Shown here: positions 7,046 to 16,404 of the stretch, piece by piece | How the letters are laid out: the number at the start of each line of letters is the position of its first letter | Position numbering within the stretch: position 1 is the first letter of the stretch | Assembly: GCA_025356095.1 (NCBI GenBank) | Contig: JANXUR010000086.1 | Coordinates: 1 to 48,358, forward strand | Source of the DNA: Acidobacteriaceae bacterium | GTDB lineage: Bacteria; Acidobacteriota; Terriglobia; Terriglobales; Acidobacteriaceae | Reading direction: 5' to 3' | DNA length: 48,358 bases | Notes under the pieces: model-generated | What the model was told of the DNA's origin: nothing | Databases searched by the model: none | What the model saw: the letters and a program-made list of their open reading frames with translations, nothing else | Made by a program: the position numbers and the translations under genes

Positions 7046-8107
7046 CTAGCTGCCCGGGTGGTGGGAACCTGCCGCCACCCGAGCCCGCTGAAAGTCTTGA
7101 ATGTCGCCCATCGCCACAATGATCATGCCAGCCTGCAAGGGAGTGTCGTAGGCAGGGTCCACTACAAACTGGTTCTCACTGGCGCGACCAGGAATGTATA
7201 GCGCTAGCGGAAGCAGCTTGAAGGTAGCCCGTAGATCGGCCGACGCCAGCGGCATACCAGCCCATGCCGATTTCTCGCCCACTTCGATCTGTTCCACCCG
7301 CAAGGTATGCGACCGCTCGCGGAGCATCATGTCCAGGAAATTGACAGCGTGGGGCCGCATCAGTTCACTCGCCATGCGCAATCCCCCGATGCGACTGGGG
7401 GAGACGGTAGCGCTGGCACCAGCCCGGGTCAGGCGGTCGGCAAACTTCTGGTCATTGGCGCGCGCCACCACGCGCAACTTCGGATATCTCTGCCGGGCCA
7501 GCACGGTGATCACCAGATTGTCTTTTTCATGCGGCAGGCAGGCGATGACGCCGCCGGCCTGGCGGATCCCGGCGCGATCCAGCACTTCTTCTTCGGTCGC
7601 ATCGCCCACCACGTATAGCAGATCACCGAAGAGGTCGGGTTGCAGTTCTTGCCAGCGCTTGATGTTCTCTTCCGAGCAGTCCACCACCACGTAAGCCCCG
7701 CCAGCTTTGTGAATCTCTTCCACGGTGTGCCGCCCAGTGTCGCCGAGGCCGCAAAGAATGGAATGGCCCGACAGATGATCAATCCGCTTTTGCATGCCCC
7801 GCCTCCAGAATGGATTCTTGCTTTCCATCTCCAGCAGAAAAGCTGCTACGACGGAAAAAACATAGACCGTGACCGCAACCCCAAACAGAACGACGAAAAT
7901 ATTAAAGACGCGCAATGCCGGATTGCCAGCAGTGTTGACGATTTCGCCGTATCCGACTCCGGCCACCGTGATCACACTCATGTAGAGTGCATTGAGGAAT
8001 GAGACCGAAGGCCCGCCGAGAACTCGGTAGCCAGCCGTGCTGAGCGCTACCAGCAGCAGTAGAAGAATCGCCGCTGTGCGCAACCGTTTTCCAAGGGGCA
8101 TCGTCAA
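7046..8107 (-). CDS. Two-TM potassium channel with RCK (TrkA-N/TrkA-C) domains
   Basis: Membrane helices about 11-27 and 67-92 flank a pore loop whose selectivity filter reads A-G-V-G-Y-G-E (49-55). An RCK domain follows with nucleotide-binding GLGDTG (120-125) and a distal acidic VVDCSEE. A TrkA-C-like domain makes up the last ~80 residues (VGEKSAWAGMPLASADLR...MIIVAMGD). This is the domain plan of bacterial ligand-gated K+ channels (MthK/Kch type), in which nucleotide or ion binding to RCK opens the pore. The gene ends 8 nt before the TIM-barrel gene; the combination is not one I recognise as functional. Confidence 0.9.
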   Translation of the reverse strand: MTMPLGKRLRTAAILLLLLVALSTAGYRVLGGPSVSFLNALYMSVITVAGVGYGEIVNTAGNPALRVFNIFVVLFGVAVTVYVFSVVAAFLLEMESKNPFWRRGMQKRIDHLSGHSILCGLGDTGRHTVEEIHKAGGAYVVVDCSEENIKRWQELQPDLFGDLLYVVGDATEEEVLDRAGIRQAGGVIACLPHEKDNLVITVLARQRYPKLRVVARANDQKFADRLTRAGASATVSPSRIGGLRMASELMRPHAVNFLDMMLRERSHTLRVEQIEVGEKSAWAGMPLASADLRATFKLLPLALYIPGRASENQFVVDPAYDTPLQAGMIIVAMGDIQDFQRARVAAGSHHPGS

Positions 8108-8168
8108 GTCCGTCTTACCTTGATGCTACTGTGCTTTTCTGAAGAGAATTAGTAAGCCCGCCGGAGAC

Positions 8169-10892
8169 TTACCGGCACCATTCGTCAATCATATTCGCCA
8201 CTAAGCCACTCCAGCCAGTCTGGTGGCTAGCCCCCAAACCCATTCCCGTGTCGCCATGATAGTACTCGTGAAACAGAATGCAATCCCGCCAATGGGGATC
8301 CTGTTGGAATTTCTCGTACTTTCCTGCACTGGGGCGAATTCCATTCCCGTCTCGCTTGAAGATGCCGATCATACGCCTACCGAGATCGGCTGACATCTCT
8401 GAGAGGGACATGGTTCCGGAGGGAGACTGGGAGGTCGAGACTCTGAACTCGGCCCCGAGTGCTTCGTCAAAGCGTAGCAACGACTGCATCAACAGATAAG
8501 TAGTGGGAAACCAAATTGGGCCCCGCCAGTTGGAGTTCCCGCCCATTAGTTTGCCATCCGCTTCACCAGGTTCGTATTTCACCGAGCGGTCGCCAAACAC
8601 AAAAGGCGCATCCCGATGCACCCGCGACAAGCTGCGGACGCCGTGCTCGGACAGGAACTCGTCAGGATTCCCCACCCGCTCCATCACCCGCTTCAGTTGG
8701 CAGGGATCCACGATGGAGAGCACATAGCGCTGGTTACTGTCTCCCGTCCGGAAGCAGGCGTGGCCCACCAAGTCGGCACGATTTTCGAAAAACCAATCGA
8801 GGTCGGCTAGAAACGTAGGATGGCCGACCAACTGGTTCCGGTCGAGAACCTCCACAGCAAACAGCGGGATCAGCCCCACCGCCGAACGCAGGCGGAACTT
8901 CTTGAACTCGCCATTGGGGTAACGAAGCACGTCGTAGAAGAAACCATCCGCTTCATCCCACAACTGATAGTCGCGGCCGCCCATGCGCTTCATCGCGGCA
9001 CCAATGTAGATAAAGTGCTGGAAGAACTTGGTGGCTAAACCCTCATAGGCAGCATTCGTTTTCGCCAGCTCCAGGGCAATCCGCATCATGTACAGGCAAA
9101 AGTGGCCCATCCACCCGGTGGCGTCGGATTGCTCCAAGGTGGCCCCGTCGGGCATGGCCGCGCCGCGGTCAATCACCGTGATGTTATCCAGCCCCAGAAA
9201 CCCGCCTTCGAAGACGTTATTGCCCTCGCTATCCACCCGATTGACCCACCACGCAAAGTTGATCAGCAGTTTGTGGAAGCACTTCTCCAGCCACTGCGAA
9301 TCGCCGCGCCCAGCCTGTGCCTTTTCCTGTTGGTAAACCCGCCAGCACGCCCAGGCGTGCACGGGAGGATTGATGTCGGAGTACTCCCATTCATAAGCGG
9401 GGATTTGTCCATTGGGGTGTAGGAATTGCTCAAACAGCAAATCCCATAAGTTTCCCTTGGCAAATTCCACATCCACCAGCGCCAAGGTTACGCACTGAAA
9501 CGCCAAATCCCATGCGGCGAACCAAGGGAACTCCCACTTGTCGGGCATGGTCATGACGCGCATGGAGTTCAAGTGGCGCCAATGGGTGTTGCGCCTATGT
9601 TTGCGCGATTCGGGGGGGGGCGAAGCCGGGTTATCCCCTTCCAGCCAGCGCTGCACGTCGAACAGATAAATCTGCTTACTCCACAACATGCCGGCAAGAG
9701 CTTGCCGCTGGATCACCTTCTCTTCTGGAGTGGCCTGCGGCGGCTGCACCGCAGCGTAGAATTCGTCGGCGTCTGCGCGACGTTGTGCCACGACAGCATC
9801 TACCTCCGCCATTGGCTCTCGCAGGGAATTCGGCGTCAATCTAAGCCGTACCACGAACGAATCTCCGGGCGCGATGGTGGCGCGGTAGTGGATGCCGGAC
9901 TTGGTTCCCACCCGCAGGGGGTTGGTGCTGTCCTCGCCCCCAACAATTGAACGATGGAAGGCATCTTTCACGTAGGGCGTGGAATTCTGGGAACCGTACA
10001 AGCGCTCATCGTTGGTTTCGTTGTTTGTGAACAGAGGCTCACCGCCGGGTGCTGCATAAAGGAATCTCTTCCCCAGCCGGTAGGGGAAGCGCAGGCTCGC
10101 TGGCGGCTTGGCGGCGGAATCGTCGGCGCAGAGAACGATCGCGCCATCCGCATTCTCCATTTGCGTGATTACAGGCTGTGGCTCAACCTCTCCATTCCAT
10201 CCCCAGGTCTTGCGAAACCAAAGCTGTGGCAGTAGATGAATCTCCGCGGGATCGGGGCCGCGATTGAACGCCTCCATGCGGATGCAGATATCTTCCGGGC
10301 CGCTTTTGGCATATTCGACAACGACGTCAAAATAGCGATCCTCGTCGAAGATTCCGGTATCGAGCAATTCGTACTCGCCTTCACTCGCTCCCCTACGGTT
10401 GTTTTCCTCAATTAATTGTTGATATGGGAATGCGGCCTGCGGATACTTGTAGAGCATTCGCATGTAGCTATGGGTGGGAGTGTTGTCGAGATAGAACCAA
10501 TACTCTTTGACGTCTTCGCCGTGCTTACCCTCATTCCCGGAGAGTCCGAACATGCGTTCCTTGAGGATGGGATCCTTGCCGTTCCACAAGGCGAGTGCGA
10601 ATACCAGGATTTGATAGCGGTCGCAAATCCCGGCAATACCGTCTTCACCCCAGCGGTAGGCTTTGCTGCGAGCGTGGTCGTGCGGAAAGTACTCCCACGC
10701 AGTGCCGTGCGGGCTATAGTCCTCGCGGACGGATCCCCAGGATCGTTCGCAGACATAGGGGCCCCATTTGCGCCAGGGCTGCACCGGTCCCTCGTAGGGT
10801 TCGGTCAGACGCTGCGACTCCTGTGTGCCAAAAAAAGAGGCAGGGTTCTTCGCGGTATCGAAAGGAGCGGAATGGCTCGGTTCTGCAGTCAT
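8169..10892 (-). CDS. Large glycoside hydrolase, GH63/MGH1-like (alpha/alpha)6 barrel
   Basis: 907 residues, the usual size for bacterial 'glucosidase / MGH1-like' proteins. The N-terminal beta domain carries [19 protein letters not shown] and [13 protein letters not shown]. The C-terminal barrel carries family-typical segments [56 protein letters not shown] and [13 protein letters not shown]. The acidic residues in the EWEYSD and SDATGWM regions are the likely catalytic pair. There is no signal peptide, so it probably acts in the cytoplasm on an alpha-linked oligosaccharide or glycosyl-glycerate type compound; the substrate is unknown. It starts 5 nt after the pentahaem cytochrome stop codon, so it is co-transcribed with an electron-transfer gene, which is unexpected. 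Confidence 0.88.
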   Translation of the reverse strand: MTAEPSHSAPFDTAKNPASFFGTQESQRLTEPYEGPVQPWRKWGPYVCERSWGSVREDYSPHGTAWEYFPHDHARSKAYRWGEDGIAGICDRYQILVFALALWNGKDPILKERMFGLSGNEGKHGEDVKEYWFYLDNTPTHSYMRMLYKYPQAAFPYQQLIEENNRRGASEGEYELLDTGIFDEDRYFDVVVEYAKSGPEDICIRMEAFNRGPDPAEIHLLPQLWFRKTWGWNGEVEPQPVITQMENADGAIVLCADDSAAKPPASLRFPYRLGKRFLYAAPGGEPLFTNNETNDERLYGSQNSTPYVKDAFHRSIVGGEDSTNPLRVGTKSGIHYRATIAPGDSFVVRLRLTPNSLREPMAEVDAVVAQRRADADEFYAAVQPPQATPEEKVIQRQALAGMLWSKQIYLFDVQRWLEGDNPASPPPESRKHRRNTHWRHLNSMRVMTMPDKWEFPWFAAWDLAFQCVTLALVDVEFAKGNLWDLLFEQFLHPNGQIPAYEWEYSDINPPVHAWACWRVYQQEKAQAGRGDSQWLEKCFHKLLINFAWWVNRVDSEGNNVFEGGFLGLDNITVIDRGAAMPDGATLEQSDATGWMGHFCLYMMRIALELAKTNAAYEGLATKFFQHFIYIGAAMKRMGGRDYQLWDEADGFFYDVLRYPNGEFKKFRLRSAVGLIPLFAVEVLDRNQLVGHPTFLADLDWFFENRADLVGHACFRTGDSNQRYVLSIVDPCQLKRVMERVGNPDEFLSEHGVRSLSRVHRDAPFVFGDRSVKYEPGEADGKLMGGNSNWRGPIWFPTTYLLMQSLLRFDEALGAEFRVSTSQSPSGTMSLSEMSADLGRRMIGIFKRDGNGIRPSAGKYEKFQQDPHWRDCILFHEYYHGDTGMGLGASHQTGWSGLVANMIDEWCR

Positions 10893-10897
10893 GGGAC

Positions 10898-12289
10898 TCA
10901 GGGCCTCGGTGCGGGAGGCGGGGTCTTCTCCGCCGCCAGCAGCGCGTTCACTTTCTGTAACTGCGCCGCAAAGCGCGGGGCACTGTAGGCCGAGGGATTA
11001 TTCACCAGATCGAAGAGTCCGGCGATGGCTTTCCCAGTGGGCGTATCGTTGTTCTTGTCGGTTCCGCTGTAGGCGGTGTAAAGATCATCTAGTGTCATTG
11101 CCGACTGCTCGGCTGCGCGTTCGCCCTTCGCCGATATCCGGGCACCGTCTTCTGCCAGGCCTCGCATTAGCCGAAGCGTGGTCCCGCGGTCAAACGTGGC
11201 GCTTTCGAACTGCTTTGCCAACTGTTGCGCTGCCGCCGCTGCGCGGCCTGCGGCTTCACTAATCTCTTGGCGATTGCCGCTCAAGTGGCCCATCAGATGG
11301 GCAAGCTTCGTCATTTCGGAGTCGAGCTGCTGCAAAGAATCGCGATTCATCTGGTTGGCAAGGCTGCGAAACACCACGTAGCGCGACTCATTCCATTGCG
11401 GCACCCCGGCCTGGCGACCCGCATAACCTACTTGCTGCCGCCAGCTCTCTTCGGGCTTGGTCAAGCTATGGTGGCAGGCAAAGCAGTCAAGCTCGGCGTA
11501 TTCGGGCCACTGTTCGGTGGCCGCCCGGCGTTGCAGGCGCAAAAGCGACTCCCGCAACTGCACGGCACCGCCCACCATCTCGCTCTGGATGCTGCGCCAA
11601 GGTTGATCCGCTGGTTCCACCCAGTGTTTGGGCATGACGGCGCTGAACAGCTCCAGATCAAAGGTCAAGTCCGGATGGCCCGCAGCGATCATCGCATGAT
11701 CTACGAATTTTTCGGGCGTTCCCAGATGGCAAGTCAGGCAGTTCTCCGCGCGGTGAGTGAGGCTGCGCAAATCCACCATGCCGAGACGAACCGAGTCTTC
11801 GTGTTTCCAATCTCGCGCCGTGTGTGCGCCCAGCCAACCGGAAGCGGGGCCGTGGCAATTCTCACAAGAGACTCCGTCTGAGGCATCGAAGCTGAGGGCC
11901 TTCTTTTCCGTCGGAACATTGAGCGAATGGCAGGCCAGACACTTGCCAGCTTGGCTCGGTGCCCCAATCTTGTCTTTGGGGTCGGCGGCACTCTCGTCCA
12001 GAAGTCGACCAATGCGGCGGGAAGCCTCGTTGGATAAGACCTGAAAGGCGCGGGCATGCTTATCCCGAGTGACCCAGATGGTGTATTCATTCTGCGGAAT
12101 CCGCAAAACCCGGCGGGCTTGCACGCTGCCATGGCAACTGCTCGCGGCGCATCCTCCCGCTCCGTTGAACAGCCCCAATGCTGGCGAGGGATTCGCGGCG
12201 AATGCGCAGCATCCCCCTAACGCAAACAGAACTACCCAAGGTGCGCGAAGATAGGTTCGAGCAAGAGGCAGATTGGGCCAGCGTGACAT
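10898..12289 (-). CDS. Exported pentahaem c-type cytochrome (cytochrome c554-like)
   Basis: Start chosen at ATG 12289 (the frame extends to 12355) because it puts a normal signal peptide first ([18 protein letters not shown]). Numbering from the longer frame, haem sites are CAASSCH at 69-75, a CX4CH site, then CLACH 139, CENCH 164, CLTCH 206 and CFACH 291. After residue 300 a helical, haem-free region (about 300-465) follows. The spacing and the His-rich segments ([27 protein letters not shown]) resemble cytochrome c554-type multihaem proteins. It should be a periplasmic electron carrier. It is divergent from the NuoEF operon across a 263-nt region with several inverted repeats, and leads the operon with the GH63 gene. 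Confidence 0.88.
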   Translation of the reverse strand: MSRWPNLPLARTYLRAPWVVLFALGGCCAFAANPSPALGLFNGAGGCAASSCHGSVQARRVLRIPQNEYTIWVTRDKHARAFQVLSNEASRRIGRLLDESAADPKDKIGAPSQAGKCLACHSLNVPTEKKALSFDASDGVSCENCHGPASGWLGAHTARDWKHEDSVRLGMVDLRSLTHRAENCLTCHLGTPEKFVDHAMIAAGHPDLTFDLELFSAVMPKHWVEPADQPWRSIQSEMVGGAVQLRESLLRLQRRAATEQWPEYAELDCFACHHSLTKPEESWRQQVGYAGRQAGVPQWNESRYVVFRSLANQMNRDSLQQLDSEMTKLAHLMGHLSGNRQEISEAAGRAAAAAQQLAKQFESATFDRGTTLRLMRGLAEDGARISAKGERAAEQSAMTLDDLYTAYSGTDKNNDTPTGKAIAGLFDLVNNPSAYSAPRFAAQLQKVNALLAAEKTPPPAPRP

Positions 12290-12376
12290 ACTTTTGTGTT
12301 TCCCCCCAGCGGGCTTGGGTATATCACGATCAAGGGTCGAAAGCAACAATTTCAAAACGGGAAATACTGCCTTGTA

Positions 12377-12452
12377 AGGTAAGTTACCTCCGGTGCAGGT
12401 AGGTTGCTCGGCAACACCTATCGTGCTGCAAATATTGGCGCGCGCATATTTG
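12377..12452. promoter_or_regulatory. Divergent control region with three inverted repeats
   Basis: Between the divergent cytochrome (start 12289) and nuoEF (start 12553): a 13-nt palindrome AGGTAAGTTACCT at 12377-12389; a TTGC-TCG-GCAA core with flanking TAGG/CCTA arms at 12400-12420; and a 7-bp inverted repeat CAAATAT...ATATTTG with a 10-nt centre at 12429-12452. These are candidate operators for co-ordinate control of both sides. None matches the CRP consensus well; the regulator is unknown. Confidence 0.5.
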
Positions 12453-12552
12453 TGGACAACAGGCCCATTTTTCTATATGGTCAAAGCCGAGTGCACCCGC
12501 TGCGCGTTTTCGATGTCGTGAACGATGGAGTAAACCACCAGGCGCTCTTACC

Positions 12553-14223
12553 ATGTTTGAGGAGCTAAGATCCATCCAGGCCGAGTATGGCTACCTGCCC
12601 GCCGAACAGTTGTCGGCAGTAGCTTTGCGTCTCAATTTGCCGGTCAGTCAGATTCACGCGGTCGCTAGTTTCTACCCGCACTTTCATCTTTCCCCGCCGC
12701 CACCAGCCGACGTCCGGGTTTGTTGCGACATGACGTGTCACCTGTACGGTGCTGATCAGAACCGGGCCGATCTGGCTGCGGAGTTTCATAACGATCCGGG
12801 GGTTTCAGTACGGAGCGTTTCCTGCCTTGGGCGTTGCGATTCCGCCCCCGCAATCTCGGTGAATGACCATATTTATTGCCCAGCAGATCGGGCTTCGGCC
12901 GCAGCGTTTGTGCGGGACGCGTTGGCGGGGCGATTGCAGGCACCACCTCCACCCCCAGCTTCCACGCGCGAGCTGGTGTGTGATCCCTATGCCGGGACGG
13001 GAAAGTACGAAATATTGCGCCAGTTGGTGCAGACGCGCGACTTTACAGGGATCATTGCCACACTGAAGGCGGGCGGGCTGCGCGGTATGGGTGGGGCTGG
13101 CTTCCCCACTGGTGCCAAATGGGAGATTGTGAGGAACGCTCCGGGCACCACCAAGTACATCGTCTGCAACGCCGACGAGAGCGAGCCCGGCACCATTAAA
13201 GACCGCTTCATCATGGAAAACCTGCCTTACATGCTGATCGAGGGAATGATTGTTGCCGGTCTGGTGACCGGAGCCAAGCAGGGGATTCTGTACATCCGCC
13301 ATGAGTATGAGCACCAGAAGGAAGTGTTACAGGCTGAAATTGAGCGCTGTTATCAGCAGCAACTTCTGGGGCCGGGAATTCTGGGCGGTAACCTGAGCTT
13401 TGATCTGAAGATATTTGTAAGCCCCGGTGGCTATATTTGCGGCGAAGAAAGTGCGCTACTGGAAGCGATTGAGGGCAAGCGGGCGGAGCCTCGCAACAAG
13501 CCACCATTCCCGGGAACCAACGGCCTATGGAATCAGCCGACCGCTATCAACAACGTGGAAACCTTCACTTTTGCCACGCTGATCTTACTCAAAGGGGTGG
13601 AGTGGTTTCGGGCGCAAGGCAAGAACGGCTGCGCCGGGCCCAAGTTTGTGGGTATTAGTGGCGACGTGGTGCGTCCCGGAGTCTTTGAAGTTCCCATGGG
13701 AAGCAGCTATCGAGAGTTGATTTTTGAATACGCGGGAGGCATATCGCGGGGGCGCACGTTGCTAGGCTTTGCTCCCTCCGGCCCCTCGTCGGGTTATCTG
13801 CCCGCGGCCATGGTGGATCTGCCGCTCGACTGGGACGCGGTGCAGAAAGCTGGCTCAATGGTTGGTTCGGGTGCCATCGTGGTTTGTGCGGATGACCGCT
13901 GCATGTTGGATATGGCGCTGAATGCCGTGCGCTTCTTCCGCAATGAATCTTGCGGAAAGTGTGTTCCCTGCCGAATGGGGTCGCAGAAACTGGTGGAAAT
14001 GCTCACGCGCTGGACCGAGGGCACTAGCTCACAAGGCGATATCAGCCTGCTCGACGAGTTGACGGCTGCCATGAAGCTGACTTCGATTTGCGGCCTTGGG
14101 CAAGTAGTGCCGGTACCGATTGCTTCGGTCTTGAAACACTTTCGTGACGTCATAGATCAACATCTGATGCACCTGCATTGCCCGACCGGGGTGTGTCCGA
14201 TGGGCGGAGGCGCAGCGCGATGA
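12553..14223 (+). CDS. NuoE-NuoF fusion: NADH-oxidising flavo-Fe-S subunit
   Basis: Residues ~1-130 are a NuoE/HoxE-like thioredoxin fold with [2Fe-2S] ligands C57, C62 (CX4C) and C91, C95 (CLGRC). A proline linker (131-136) leads to a full NuoF/HoxF-like domain: FMN/NADH glycine-rich GLRGMGGAGFPTGAKW (175-190), NADESEPGTIKDR (206-218), GGYICGEESALLEAIEGKR (292-310), and the [4Fe-4S] N3 ligands C467, C470, C473 and C513. It should oxidise NADH (or be reduced by a partner) and pass electrons to the next subunit. The same pair occurs in complex I, bidirectional hydrogenases and formate dehydrogenases, but no hydrogenase, formate dehydrogenase or membrane-arm gene is present here. First gene of the plus-strand operon; stop overlaps the next ATG by 4 nt. 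No good Shine-Dalgarno site is visible. Confidence 0.93.
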   Translation: MFEELRSIQAEYGYLPAEQLSAVALRLNLPVSQIHAVASFYPHFHLSPPPPADVRVCCDMTCHLYGADQNRADLAAEFHNDPGVSVRSVSCLGRCDSAPAISVNDHIYCPADRASAAAFVRDALAGRLQAPPPPPASTRELVCDPYAGTGKYEILRQLVQTRDFTGIIATLKAGGLRGMGGAGFPTGAKWEIVRNAPGTTKYIVCNADESEPGTIKDRFIMENLPYMLIEGMIVAGLVTGAKQGILYIRHEYEHQKEVLQAEIERCYQQQLLGPGILGGNLSFDLKIFVSPGGYICGEESALLEAIEGKRAEPRNKPPFPGTNGLWNQPTAINNVETFTFATLILLKGVEWFRAQGKNGCAGPKFVGISGDVVRPGVFEVPMGSSYRELIFEYAGGISRGRTLLGFAPSGPSSGYLPAAMVDLPLDWDAVQKAGSMVGSGAIVVCADDRCMLDMALNAVRFFRNESCGKCVPCRMGSQKLVEMLTRWTEGTSSQGDISLLDELTAAMKLTSICGLGQVVPVPIASVLKHFRDVIDQHLMHLHCPTGVCPMGGGAAR

Positions 14224-16403
14224 GCACGGAAGCGTTGGCGGTGGAGGTCACACTCACGATCGACGGCACCACCGTGTTTGTCCCCAAAGGAACCACGATT
14301 TTCGACGCCGCTCGCCTCAACGGAATTGCCATCCCGACCCTCTGCCACCAGCAAAATGAGAAACCGGTAGGAGTGTGCCGCCTCTGTGTGGTGGATGCTG
14401 GCCAGCGGGTCTTTCCTGCATCCTGCGTTCGCGAAGCAGAGCCGGGCATGAAGATTGAGACCGCCAACTCCGGTGTGGTGGCGGCTCGCAAGACATTGGT
14501 GCAGTTGCTCATGTCCGATCATCCTTCGCCCTGTGCCCGCCAGCAACACACGCATGATTGTGAACTGGAGACGCTGGCGGCGGCTCTCGACGTCCGGACC
14601 TCACCGTTTCCGGCGAAGATCTCGATTCGAGGTCACGATGATTCATCGTCGGTGATTGCGGTGGATCACGAGTCTTGTATTCTTTGCGACCGCTGCATTC
14701 GGGGATGCGACGAGGTTCGCCACAACTGGGTACTGGCGCGGCGGGGCAAAGGCTATCAAGCGGGTATCGCGTTCGATAACAACCTGCCCATGGGGAGTTC
14801 ATCGTGCGTTAGTTGCGGCGAGTGCATGATCTCCTGTCCCACCGGGGCGCTTACCAATAAGCAGATCGTCGGTACTACCCTTGAGCAAGGTGAGGTTCTC
14901 GATCCTGCGGAGCTGCTGGGCCTCCCGGTGTTCCACAATGTCTCGGGAACGTTTCTGCAACTCAATCAGCACGCGGTGGTTAAACGCCATTTCAAAGCCG
15001 GGGAGTTGGTTTGCCGCGAAGGAGACTATGGCTCGTCTGCTTTTTACATTCTGCAAGGCAAGGCCAGCGTCTATCTGGAAAGCGTCATGGGCCATGTGGC
15101 AACACAAGCTGAGCCCAGTTTCTTCCGCAAGCTGACCAGTTTGCTGCGGCCGCGGGAAGAACACGTTCGAAGCGAGGAGGGCTCTCGGAAGTACATTCCG
15201 ATTGACGCGGGGATTGATCTCGCCTACGAGAATCCGGTGGCCGAGCTTGGCCCGGGTGAACTCTTCGGTGAGATGACCTGCATGAGCTATTACCCGCGGT
15301 CGGCGACCGTGCGCGCCACCACCGACTGCGTCATGTTGGAAATGCTGCGCAACGTCCTGGATATTTTGCAGCGCAACAAAAACTTCCGCGAGCAACTGGA
15401 TCGCAACTATCGCGCCCGGGCGCTGGATACTCACCTGCGCAGCGTTCCCATTTTCGCCGATCTGGATCCCGGCTTTATGGATGACCTTCGCCCCGGAGTG
15501 GAACTCATCCGCTATGCGCCGGGCCAGACGATCTTTGCTCAGGGGGACGCAGGAGACAGTTTTTATCTGGTGCGGCTAGGCTTTGTGAAGGTGGCAGAAC
15601 AGCACCCCGGCGGAGACCTGGTGCTGGCCTACATACCGCGCGGTGGATTCTTTGGCGAAATGGCATTGCTTTCGGGCGCACCGCGTTCGGCCACCTGCAC
15701 CGCGCTCGATCACGTTGAAGTCGCACGTATTAACAAGAAGGACTTTGATCATTTCTTGGAACGGTACCCCGTGGTTCGGCAGCGCATGGAAGCGGAGGCC
15801 GCGAGCCGGCGCCAACAGAACCAGGCATCTACCAAGACGCAGCATCTCGACGTAGATCAGTTCTTATCGCAAGGACTGATGGAGGCGCAAAGCCTGTTGT
15901 TGCTGGATCTGGATCGCTGCACCCGCTGTGACCAGTGCGTGCGCGCCTGCGCCGATGCCCATGACGGCGTAAGCCGGCTTGTGCGAGAAGGATTGCGATT
16001 CGATCACTATCTGGTGGCAACTTCCTGCCGGCAGTGTCGCGATCCGCTGTGTATGGTCGGGTGCCCCGTGGGCTCGATCCGCCGTCGGAATTCGCTGGAA
16101 GTCATCATTGAAGACTGGTGCATTGGCTGTGGGCTATGTGCCAATAGCTGCCCCTACGGCAACATCAATATGCATCCGTTTCCGCTGGTGCAGGAGGCGG
16201 CCAATGGTTGGGTGGATGGGCGAAGCGATCACCGCATGGAGCGGCACGTCGCCGAGTCGAGAGTCAAAGCTACGTCGTGTGATTTATGCCATGACCACGC
16301 CGAACCCAGTTGCGTATACGCCTGCCCGCACGATGCTGCGCATCGGGTCAACCCGCTGCAATTTTTCGCCAAAGTTCCCACGCGCATGGAGGGACAGAAC
16401 TAA
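14220..16403 (+). CDS. Multi-cluster Fe-S protein with two cyclic-nucleotide-binding domains
   Basis: Start ATG 14220 overlaps the nuoEF stop (ATGA); 727 residues. Domains: NuoG-like [2Fe-2S] ferredoxin (C42, C53, C56, C69); His-Cys region H101, C105, C114 with the middle Cys replaced (Q108); two [4Fe-4S] motifs (C153-C156-C159-C163 and C196-C199-C202-C206); cNMP domain 1 about 237-385, with a ~45-residue insert at 292-335 and a phosphate cassette FGEM...PRSAT (349-363); cNMP domain 2 about 405-515 with FGEMALLSGAPRSAT (478-492); then a DmsB/NrfC-type four-cluster ferredoxin (Cys groups from 567, 603, 634 and 687). It can be read as an electron wire between NuoEF and the membrane subunit, gated by cAMP or cGMP. 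Both cassettes keep the Glu and Arg that bind the cyclic phosphate. There is no DNA-binding domain. Confidence 0.92.
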   Translation: MSTEALAVEVTLTIDGTTVFVPKGTTIFDAARLNGIAIPTLCHQQNEKPVGVCRLCVVDAGQRVFPASCVREAEPGMKIETANSGVVAARKTLVQLLMSDHPSPCARQQHTHDCELETLAAALDVRTSPFPAKISIRGHDDSSSVIAVDHESCILCDRCIRGCDEVRHNWVLARRGKGYQAGIAFDNNLPMGSSSCVSCGECMISCPTGALTNKQIVGTTLEQGEVLDPAELLGLPVFHNVSGTFLQLNQHAVVKRHFKAGELVCREGDYGSSAFYILQGKASVYLESVMGHVATQAEPSFFRKLTSLLRPREEHVRSEEGSRKYIPIDAGIDLAYENPVAELGPGELFGEMTCMSYYPRSATVRATTDCVMLEMLRNVLDILQRNKNFREQLDRNYRARALDTHLRSVPIFADLDPGFMDDLRPGVELIRYAPGQTIFAQGDAGDSFYLVRLGFVKVAEQHPGGDLVLAYIPRGGFFGEMALLSGAPRSATCTALDHVEVARINKKDFDHFLERYPVVRQRMEAEAASRRQQNQASTKTQHLDVDQFLSQGLMEAQSLLLLDLDRCTRCDQCVRACADAHDGVSRLVREGLRFDHYLVATSCRQCRDPLCMVGCPVGSIRRRNSLEVIIEDWCIGCGLCANSCPYGNINMHPFPLVQEAANGWVDGRSDHRMERHVAESRVKATSCDLCHDHAEPSCVYACPHDAAHRVNPLQFFAKVPTRMEGQN

Positions 16404-16404
16404 C

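Noticed and set aside
14220-16403. CRP/FNR-type transcription factor
   Set aside because: It has two cNMP domains but no helix-turn-helix; the rest is ferredoxin-like, so the role is electron transfer.
15979-16404. Longer start for the b-type membrane protein
   Set aside because: The frame is open back to 15979, but those codons overlap conserved ferredoxin coding sequence; ATG 16405 directly follows the previous stop and gives a proper first membrane helix.
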